Source: an uncultured Lachnospiraceae bacterium
GTDB lineage: Bacteria > Bacillota_A > Clostridia > Lachnospirales > Lachnospiraceae
Assembly: GCA_902796775.1 (NCBI GenBank)
Contig: CADBQK010000322.1
Coordinates: 1 to 12,613 of the forward strand
Direction of reading: 5' to 3'
DNA: 12,613 nt
Positions within the stretch are counted from its first letter, which is position 1. The number at the start of each line of letters is the position of its first letter. Both the position numbers and the translations under genes were made by a program. Of the stretch, positions 7,572 through 12,613 are shown piece by piece. The notes beneath the pieces were generated by a model. That model was not told where the DNA came from. It made no database searches and worked only from the letters and a program-made list of their open reading frames with translations.

Positions 7572-8270
7572 CTAGAACTTGAGCATTCGGTAACCTGTAC
7601 CTATATGGGTCTGGATATAAGGCTGATCATCCGGACCGGGTCCCATCTTTTTGCGCAGGGAAGCCATGTACACACGAAGAGAGGACATACTGCTTTCCCA
7701 GGTGTTGCCCCAGACTTCCATCGTGAGAAAACCGTAAGTCAGGACTTTTCCCACATTCTGGGTCAGAAGAGTCAGAAGCTTATACTCGATCGGGGTCAGG
7801 TGAAGTTCCTTCCCACTCATGGTCACGCAGCCTGCCGCATAGTCTACCTGCAGTTCTCCGTTTTCAAAGACCGGTTCCTGGTCGGCAGCCAGGGAGCGGA
7901 TATATTTCAGCCTTCTCTGGATAACCCGCAGTCTGGCCAGCAGTTCTTCCACAGAAAAGGGTTTGGTCAGGTAATCGTCTGCCCCTGCATCCAGAGCAGC
8001 AATCTTATCGGCATCTTCGCTTCTGGCACTGATCACAATGATTGGTACATTGGACCAGCCCCGGATTTTCCGGATGACTTCGACACCGTCCAGATCCGGC
8101 AGACCCAGATCCATAAAGATGATATCCGGCGGATCAGAAGTCGTCAGCATCAGGGCAGTCTGCGCATTACCGGCTGTCTGGTAGGAATAGCCGTTTATTT
8201 CCAGTGTGGTTGTAATCAGGTTCCTTACAGGAGCATCATCTTCCACTACCAGTATTTTTGTATCACTCAT
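7572..8270 (-). CDS. kdpE: KdpE-like OmpR/PhoB-family response regulator
   Basis: This 232-residue regulator has an N-terminal receiver domain with acidic pocket E10-D11-D12, phosphoacceptor D54 (MDLGLPDLDG), S81 (VISARS) and K103 (LTKPF), then an OmpR/PhoB winged helix ending in GTGYRMLKF. The segments RGWSNVPIIVISARS and DKIAALDAGADDYLTKPF closely match E. coli KdpE (225 residues). The start is set at 8270 (MSDTKILVVEDD) because AGGGAGGT lies 8 bases upstream there. An ATG at 8318 in the same frame would add 16 residues that fit no receiver domain and would lie inside kdpD. The gene overlaps the kdpD stop by 8 bases (ATGAGTGA), implying translational coupling. It should be phosphorylated by the adjacent KdpD and bind DNA. 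The likely target is the ktrB promoter region, since kdpFABC is not in the window. Confidence 0.9.
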   Translation of the reverse strand: MSDTKILVVEDDAPVRNLITTTLEINGYSYQTAGNAQTALMLTTSDPPDIIFMDLGLPDLDGVEVIRKIRGWSNVPIIVISARSEDADKIAALDAGADDYLTKPFSVEELLARLRVIQRRLKYIRSLAADQEPVFENGELQVDYAAGCVTMSGKELHLTPIEYKLLTLLTQNVGKVLTYGFLTMEVWGNTWESSMSSLRVYMASLRKKMGPGPDDQPYIQTHIGTGYRMLKF

Positions 8271-10218
8271 CTGCTGCCACCTCCCTGCCTGGTAATGCAA
8301 AACGGAAAACCGTACCATGCGGTTTTCTGTCCATTACGTCTATTGTACCATTATGGGCATCCATGATAGACCGGCACAGTGCCAGGCCCAGACCCAGGCT
8401 TCTCCTGCCGTCAGCCACCGGATTGCCGCCGGTGTAGAACATGTCAAAAGCATGTTTTTTCATTTCATCTGTCATGCCCGGTCCGTCATCTTCCACCATA
8501 ACGATCACCTGCCCGTCAGCATAATGATCGGAAATCCGGATCATGGAGTTTTCCGGTGTGTATTTGATTGCATTATTGACCAGATTGATGATCACCTGCA
8601 TGATCAATCTGGCATCCATATGGGCAAGGAGGAATTCGTCCGGATGTTTTATCAGGATGTTATGTTCGTCCCTTTTCCTGTCGATATGTTTCATAGCCTC
8701 ATCGATTACATCACTAATCAGTTCGTCTGTACAGCTTATCTGCATCTGCCTGTTTTCAAGTCTGGTAACAGACAGCAGGTTTTCCACCACTGTGATCAGC
8801 CACATGGAATCATCATAGATATCCGTATAGATCCGGCAGCGTGTATCGCCGTCCAGCATTTCCCCGCTTTCCAAAAGAGTGCTGGCATTGCCTGAGATAG
8901 AGGTCAGAGGCGTCCGCAGATCGTGCGAGATTGTGCGCAGAAGATCTGCCCGCAATTGCTCGCTTCTGGCCCGGGCAGTTGCTTCTTCCTTTTCCCGGGC
9001 ATTCCGGTCATTTTCAGCAGCCAGGGAACATTCTCCGATAATGGACAGGCAGGTTGTAAAAGCAGGTTCGTCGATTTCGGCGCTGATTCCCTCCAGACCA
9101 ATCACACCATAGATACTGGCTGCTGTACGGACTGCCAGATACATATAGCGGCATTCCGGGTACCGGCTCGTTTTAAAACCGGAACGCTCCCTGTGCTCTA
9201 ACGACCAAAATGCAGCCTTTTTCTCCAGCAAGGCTGCAGGATCATCGCTTAGCTGCGCTGTGGTGCTTTTCGCTTCTATATGATAGGGTCCATCCAGGCC
9301 TTCCCTGTCATCAGGAAAGTAGAGGAGTACACGGTTTTCCAGCATTTTGGCCAGCTGTCTGGCTCCTACGAGAAGGATCTCCCTTTCTCCTGTTGTTTGC
9401 TGCAGGAGCTGATTGGTATCAAACAGTAACTTGTTGCGGTAGGCACGGATTGCGTATTTTTCAGCATAGTCTTTCAGCTGGGAAGCCAGCAGCCCGGAAA
9501 TGATCGCTGAGAGGAACATGACCGCAAAAGTCACTGCATAGCGCCAGTCATAGGCATGGAAGGAGAATAACGGCTCAGTAAAAAAGAAGTTGAAGATGAT
9601 AACGACAGCTGCGGAAGCGATCAGTCCCCATAGCCAGCGGGAGGTCGTTACTGAGATCAGGAGTACTGTCAGAATGTAGAAGGTAATGATATTGGATTCG
9701 AGCAGTCCGGCCCTCCTGAAAACAAAACCGGTCATGGTGGCACCGGTCAGAAAGGCGGCTGTAATCAGCAGATCGCGCCGGATCATCAAGGATCCGGTGA
9801 CCTGTTTCTGTATCTGGTATCTGCTTTTCCCGGTCTTGTCCGGGATAATGAAAACGGAGATCTCCGGAACAGCTTCGATCAGACGCTGGGACAGATCTTT
9901 TTTCAGTACGATATGGAAACGGCTCGAAACACTTTGGCCGATGACGATCCGGCTGACCCCGTTGATACGGGCATACTGGGCCAGCCCTGTCACAACATCC
10001 GGCGCATAAACCTTTTCGATTTTTGCCCCGACTTGCTCCGCATAGCGGATATGCTCCTCAAGCATAGTCTGCTGTGCAGGTGTCATCGTTTTCATCGATG
10101 GTGTCTCCACGTACACTGCCAGCAGATCCGCACCAAAAGCAGCGGCCATTTCTGCGCCAGCCTGGATGATTCCTTTATTGGAAGGAGAGGATGACAGACA
10201 GATCAGAAAATGTTCCAT
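8263..10218 (-). CDS. kdpD: KdpD-like sensor histidine kinase, short form lacking the N-terminal KdpD domain
   Basis: This 651-residue kinase, against 894 in E. coli KdpD, begins directly with a universal stress protein domain (about 1-127, IVIGQS at 91-96). It continues with a four-helix DUF4118 membrane block (about 150-247), a GAF-like segment (about 270-400) and a HisKA dimerisation helix with H432 in TISHDLRTPL. The HATPase domain has N545 and N549 (N box), DDGPGM at 577-582 (G1) and SLGLGLAL at 607-614 (G2). All catalytic motifs are intact. The missing part is the cytoplasmic KdpD domain with its Walker-like motif. The sequence upstream of the ATG is a repeat array with no open frame, so this is the natural start. 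A weak AGAAGG lies 12 bases upstream. In the USP domain, S9-x-S11, 20 residues, then LLAVY resembles the c-di-AMP motif reported for S. aureus KdpD. It should sense K+ status and phosphorylate the overlapping KdpE. Confidence 0.9.
   Translation of the reverse strand: MEHFLICLSSSPSNKGIIQAGAEMAAAFGADLLAVYVETPSMKTMTPAQQTMLEEHIRYAEQVGAKIEKVYAPDVVTGLAQYARINGVSRIVIGQSVSSRFHIVLKKDLSQRLIEAVPEISVFIIPDKTGKSRYQIQKQVTGSLMIRRDLLITAAFLTGATMTGFVFRRAGLLESNIITFYILTVLLISVTTSRWLWGLIASAAVVIIFNFFFTEPLFSFHAYDWRYAVTFAVMFLSAIISGLLASQLKDYAEKYAIRAYRNKLLFDTNQLLQQTTGEREILLVGARQLAKMLENRVLLYFPDDREGLDGPYHIEAKSTTAQLSDDPAALLEKKAAFWSLEHRERSGFKTSRYPECRYMYLAVRTAASIYGVIGLEGISAEIDEPAFTTCLSIIGECSLAAENDRNAREKEEATARARSEQLRADLLRTISHDLRTPLTSISGNASTLLESGEMLDGDTRCRIYTDIYDDSMWLITVVENLLSVTRLENRQMQISCTDELISDVIDEAMKHIDRKRDEHNILIKHPDEFLLAHMDARLIMQVIINLVNNAIKYTPENSMIRISDHYADGQVIVMVEDDGPGMTDEMKKHAFDMFYTGGNPVADGRRSLGLGLALCRSIMDAHNGTIDVMDRKPHGTVFRFALPGREVAADE
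8279..8286 (-). promoter_or_regulatory. Ribosome binding site that fixes the kdpE start
   Basis: The minus strand reads AGGGAGGT 8 bases before the ATG at 8270, inside the end of kdpD. This favours the internal start over the upstream in-frame ATG at 8318. Confidence 0.8.
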
Positions 10219-10238
10219 AGTATAATTGCGCCTTCTTC

Positions 10239-10386
10239 CATACTTGGTTTACCACAGTATGCTTTCGCCAGAGCATATCTAGTATCAGAGTGTACTATTG
10301 CCAGGATATACTATGCCTAAGTATGCTTCTGCCAGAGTATACTGTGGTCAAAGTATATTTCATTCCAGATTATACTATAGTATACT
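10239..10386 (-). repeat. Degenerate 16-bp tandem repeat array between ktrA and kdpD
   Basis: On the minus strand about ten copies of an AGTATACT-like 8-mer follow one another. The main block is spaced 17, 16, 16, 15, 16, 16 and 17 bp; the first pair is 10 bp apart and the last 19 bp. The 8-base spacers are often CTGGCA-like, giving a rough 16-bp consensus AGTATACTCTGGCAAT. The array fills the whole gap from the ktrA stop to the kdpD leader. The core is itself a palindrome, which suits a DNA-binding protein site, but a decaying minisatellite is equally possible. There is no spacer diversity of the CRISPR kind. Confidence 0.7.
10251..10348. repeat. 13-bp inverted repeat inside the 16-bp array
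   Basis: ACCACAGTATGCT (10251-10263) and AGTATACTGTGGT (10336-10348) pair over 13 bp with one mismatch, enclosing 72 bases. The extra ACCAC/GTGGT bases go beyond the array consensus, so the symmetry is more than a by-product of the palindromic core. Confidence 0.55.
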
Positions 10387-10399
10387 ATCTAACTGGCAA
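10369..10399 (-). promoter_or_regulatory. Weak candidate internal promoter for kdpDE
   Basis: The minus strand has TTGCCA (10394-10399, within the last codons of ktrA) and TATAAT (10369-10374) with a 19-bp spacer. Both hexamers are good but the spacing is long. Many TATACT-like copies in the array could also serve as -10 boxes, so the assignment is tentative. Confidence 0.3.
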
Positions 10400-11057
10400 A
10401 TCTGCCAGCTTTCTTTCCAAAACAGCGGTGAATATCTTCATGACTGCCCAGAAGAAGGACGATCTCATCTTTCGAGAAAACAAACTCCGGCCCAAGAGTG
10501 ATTACCATACCTGTTTCATTTTTAACTGCCAGAACATTGAGGTGATATTTCTGCCGGATATTTAAATCGCTTATGGAATGCCCGACCCACAACGGAGGTA
10601 CGGCGATTTCATAGACAGCATATCCATCACTGAGTTCAAGGTAGTCAAATACATTATCGGATCCTACCCGCATAGCGCTCCATTCTGCCATCTGTTTTTC
10701 CGGGAAAACGACTTCATCCGCACCGTTGCGCAGGAGCAGGTTTTCCTGCATGCTTTTGGCAGCGCGGGCAAACACATACTTTGCGCCAAGCTCCTTAAGG
10801 AGCGATGTAGTCTCCAGAGAGGCCAGGTAGTCATCCCCGATGGCGACGACACATTTGTCGAAATTCCCGATGCCAAGCGATTTGAGAAATTCCTTATTCG
10901 TGCTGTCACCGATTTCTGCACTGGTCACATAAGGTTCGATCATCTGTACACGCTCTTCACTTCTGTCTACAGCCATGATCTGGACATTCATTTTGGATAA
11001 TTCCTGTGCGATTCTGATACCGAATCTGCCGGCTCCGATAAGTAAGATATTGATCAT
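10389..11057 (-). CDS. ktrA: KtrA/TrkA-type RCK gating subunit of K+ uptake
   Basis: This 222-residue cytoplasmic protein has one RCK_N Rossmann domain (IGAGRFG at 7-13, acidic D31 at the end of the second strand) and one RCK_C domain (about 146-214). That is the single-RCK length of KtrA (about 220) rather than the double-RCK E. coli TrkA (458). KtrA-type rings bind ATP/ADP or NAD(H) in the Rossmann fold and gate the KtrB channel; the RCK_C domain of several Firmicute homologues binds c-di-AMP. It follows ktrB by 87 bp on the same strand and precedes kdpD, consistent with one operon. The start is supported by AAAGGA about 7 bases upstream of the ATG. The only oddity is the repeat array directly after its TAG stop. 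Annotation as trkA would be equally acceptable. Confidence 0.9.
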   Translation of the reverse strand: MINILLIGAGRFGIRIAQELSKMNVQIMAVDRSEERVQMIEPYVTSAEIGDSTNKEFLKSLGIGNFDKCVVAIGDDYLASLETTSLLKELGAKYVFARAAKSMQENLLLRNGADEVVFPEKQMAEWSAMRVGSDNVFDYLELSDGYAVYEIAVPPLWVGHSISDLNIRQKYHLNVLAVKNETGMVITLGPEFVFSKDEIVLLLGSHEDIHRCFGKKAGRFAS

Positions 11058-11144
11058 TTCTGTTTCCTTTCTTTTCTTCTCTCAACCATCATAATAGAGT
11101 ATAAGCAAATGCATATCTGTTCTTCGAACGCAGGTCATTTTCTT

Positions 11145-12470
11145 TTACCCTACCATGATCTTTTCCGGTGTATAATGAACGTGGCTGTTGGTAATGCCGG
11201 GTATAATGGCATAGACCAGTGTCAGGCTGCCGACTCTTCCGAAGAACATCAGAAAAATCAGGATCAGTCTCGATACGACATGCAAAGAACCGGTGATCCC
11301 GAGCGATAACCCGACAGTTCCTATTGCAGATGCTGTTTCAAACAAACAGATATGCAGCGAGAGACCTTCGAATTCACTGATGATCATGCCGCTGATCAGG
11401 AACAGGCCCAGATACAGTCCGCATACAGTGCAGGCATAGCGCACGGTTTCCATGTCGATCCGATGTTTCATACAATGTACTTCGTCACATCTGAGTACAA
11501 CGGAGCGACCGCAAAGAAGCAGTACCGCCAGTGTAGTAATCTTCATTCCGCCGGCAGTAGACCCGGGGGCGGCTCCGATCAGCATCAGTATGGTCAGGAT
11601 ACTCTGGCCGGTATCGTTAAAATTGTTCAGATTCAGAGAATTGAAACCGGCCGTTCTGGTGGTTACGGACTGAAACAGTGCTCCGAGTAAGCGTTCCTTT
11701 AGGGGCAGGTCACCTAATTCTGCAAACAGCAGGATGGCCGGCAGCAGTATCAGAGCAGCAGTCATAATCAGGATCAATCTGCTCTGGACCCGGAGTTTTC
11801 GTATCTTTCCTTTATGCTGAATGAGATCCTGCCAGGTAATAAACCCCAGACCGCCGGATATGATCAGTCCCATGATGACAAACAGGACCAGTGGGCTGCT
11901 GCAGTATTTCATTAGAGAAACACCATACCTGCTTACGCCTAAAATGTCAAAACCGGCATTGCAGAATGCTGAAATCGAGTGGAAGATACTGTACCAGATT
12001 CCCCTTACTAATCCGTATTCCGGGATAAAACGAATGGCAAGGAGTGCTGCGCCCAGTGCCTCGACTCCCAGGACGAATCGGATTATAAAGAGCATAAGCC
12101 TTACGATTCCGCCAAGCTGATGGGCTGAAACGGCATTCTGCAGGATATTTCTCTGCATCAGGCCAATTCTTCGTCCTGTAAAAGCAGCAATCGAAGCCGC
12201 GACAAGCACAACTCCCAGACCGCCAATCTGAATAAGCAGCAGAATAATGACCTTGCCGGTCAATGACCAGTATGCAGCAGTATCGCATACGGTCAGTCCC
12301 GTTACACACACAGCGGATGTTGTGGTAAACAATGCTGTGAGGGGATCCGTCCATCTGCCCGCGTGGGAGGATACAGGGAGCATCAGAAGAAAAGTGCCGC
12401 AGACAATGATCCAGGCAAACCCAAACAGAATGATCTGAAAAGAAGATAGTTTTAGTTTTCTGAATATCAT
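11145..12470 (-). CDS. ktrB: KtrB/TrkH-type K+ channel subunit
   Basis: This 441-residue integral membrane protein has the four pore-loop repeats of the TrkH/Ktr superfamily. The filter glycines lie in SAVCVTGLTV (G58), SAFCNAGFDI (G173), TTRTAGFNS (G275) and SAIGTVGLS (G387). The GAAPGSTAGGMK segment near 299-310 is the conserved stretch before the later helices. Hydrophobic helices run throughout, and length matches KtrB (about 445). It conducts K+ (possibly Na+-coupled) across the inner membrane together with the RCK subunit encoded next. The start is placed at 12470 (MIFRKLKL) because AGGAGG lies 9 bases upstream. An in-frame ATG at 12503 has no ribosome binding site and sits inside a hairpin. 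It is the first gene of the presumed ktrB-ktrA-kdpD-kdpE operon. Annotation as trkH is an alternative name. Confidence 0.92.
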   Translation of the reverse strand: MIFRKLKLSSFQIILFGFAWIIVCGTFLLMLPVSSHAGRWTDPLTALFTTTSAVCVTGLTVCDTAAYWSLTGKVIILLLIQIGGLGVVLVAASIAAFTGRRIGLMQRNILQNAVSAHQLGGIVRLMLFIIRFVLGVEALGAALLAIRFIPEYGLVRGIWYSIFHSISAFCNAGFDILGVSRYGVSLMKYCSSPLVLFVIMGLIISGGLGFITWQDLIQHKGKIRKLRVQSRLILIMTAALILLPAILLFAELGDLPLKERLLGALFQSVTTRTAGFNSLNLNNFNDTGQSILTILMLIGAAPGSTAGGMKITTLAVLLLCGRSVVLRCDEVHCMKHRIDMETVRYACTVCGLYLGLFLISGMIISEFEGLSLHICLFETASAIGTVGLSLGITGSLHVVSRLILIFLMFFGRVGSLTLVYAIIPGITNSHVHYTPEKIMVG

Positions 12471-12479
12471 AATCAGTAT

Positions 12480-12485
12480 CCTCCT
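12480..12485 (-). promoter_or_regulatory. Ribosome binding site that fixes the ktrB start
   Basis: The minus strand reads AGGAGG, 9 bases before the ATG at 12470. It moves the start 11 codons downstream of the longest open frame. Confidence 0.85.
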
Positions 12486-12489
12486 GTTT

Positions 12490-12507
12490 AAAAATGGCAG
12501 CATTTTT
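12490..12507 (-). promoter_or_regulatory. Small hairpin next to the ktrB ribosome binding site
   Basis: AAAAATG and CATTTTT form a perfect 7-bp inverted repeat around GCAG, four bases upstream of the AGGAGG. It is AT-rich and weak. It could modulate translation or be chance. Confidence 0.35.
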
Positions 12508-12539
12508 CCGAAATTCCTGTATTTAGTATGCCTCTCTGC

Positions 12540-12590
12540 TTATAAAAACAGTATTAAAGATACCCGCTGCGGTATTAAAATTGTATAAAG
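12540..12590 (-). promoter_or_regulatory. Helically phased T-rich direct repeats upstream of ktrB (candidate KdpE site)
   Basis: GTATTAAA occurs at 12551 and 12572 (21 bp apart), with related copies TTATAAAA at 12540 and GTATAAAG at 12583, so copies fall 11, 21 and 11 bp apart. On the minus strand these read as TTTATAC and TTTAATAC direct repeats. OmpR/PhoB-family regulators bind direct repeats of about 10-11 bp, and the E. coli KdpE site is, as recalled, a TTTATA/TTTACA type repeat. A possible -10 (CATACT, 12525-12530) lies downstream. Regulation by the local KdpE is inference. Confidence 0.45.
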
Positions 12591-12613
12591 AGGGCAAAGA
12601 CTTTACAGGCAGG

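Noticed and set aside
7554..8366. 270-codon plus-strand open frame
   Set aside because: It is antisense to kdpE, whose receiver and winged-helix motifs are unmistakable. The translation has no recognisable domain.
8317..8895. 192-codon plus-strand open frame
   Set aside because: It is antisense to the HATPase region of kdpD, His-rich and without a family resemblance.
10239..10386. CRISPR-like array
   Set aside because: The unit is only 16 bp, copies are degenerate, the 8-base spacers resemble one another, and no cas gene is present.
10290..10565. Plus-strand open frames over the repeat array and the 3' end of ktrA
   Set aside because: They are made from the array and antisense ktrA, with no coding character.
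12504..12613. Riboswitch upstream of ktrB (a c-di-AMP ydaO type was considered, known for some K+ genes)
   Set aside because: The 110-120 bases available show no conserved riboswitch core or terminator hairpin; only direct repeats and a small hairpin are visible. The window ends here, so anything further upstream is unseen.

Overview
The window looks like chromosomal DNA from a Firmicute of the Lachnospiraceae type (Clostridia). This rests on moderate GC, strong AGGAGG-type ribosome binding sites, a Cys-rich repeat surface protein ending in Fn3-like and Big2-like domains, a zinc-ribbon/TPR membrane protein, and a short KdpD. The assignment comes from protein style, not from a marker gene.

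Layout: (1) 1-2727 (+) is the 3' part of a large secreted or surface repeat protein whose true start lies upstream of the window. It is followed by a Rho-independent terminator. (2) 2988-4786 (+) is a two-gene operon, a DUF362 protein overlapping an MBL-fold metallohydrolase by ATGA. (3) A strong hairpin at 4851-4880 separates this operon from the convergent gene at 4918-7404 (-). That gene encodes an 828-residue membrane protein: N-terminal zinc ribbon, about 400 residues of acidic Pro/Glu/Ala-rich linker, one membrane helix, TPR-like repeats and a C-terminal beta domain. It has its own extended -10 promoter with a perfect palindrome near the predicted start site. (4) 7572-12470 (-) is a potassium homeostasis cluster, transcribed in the order ktrB (TrkH-type channel), ktrA (RCK gating subunit), kdpD-like sensor kinase, kdpE-like response regulator.

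The potassium cluster is the most coherent system here. A Kdp-type two-component pair is linked to a Ktr/Trk transporter rather than to the KdpFABC ATPase it controls in E. coli. The KdpD lacks the usual N-terminal KdpD domain and begins directly with a universal stress protein domain. That domain carries residues matching the spacing of the c-di-AMP motif described for Staphylococcus aureus KdpD. The promoter region of ktrB has T-rich direct repeats spaced about one helical turn, a plausible KdpE site. The ktrA-kdpD gap is filled by a degenerate 16-bp tandem repeat array. Together these suggest an autoregulated K+ uptake module, but regulation is inferred from sequence only.

No tRNA, rRNA, CRISPR array, insertion sequence, phage gene or attachment site was recognised.
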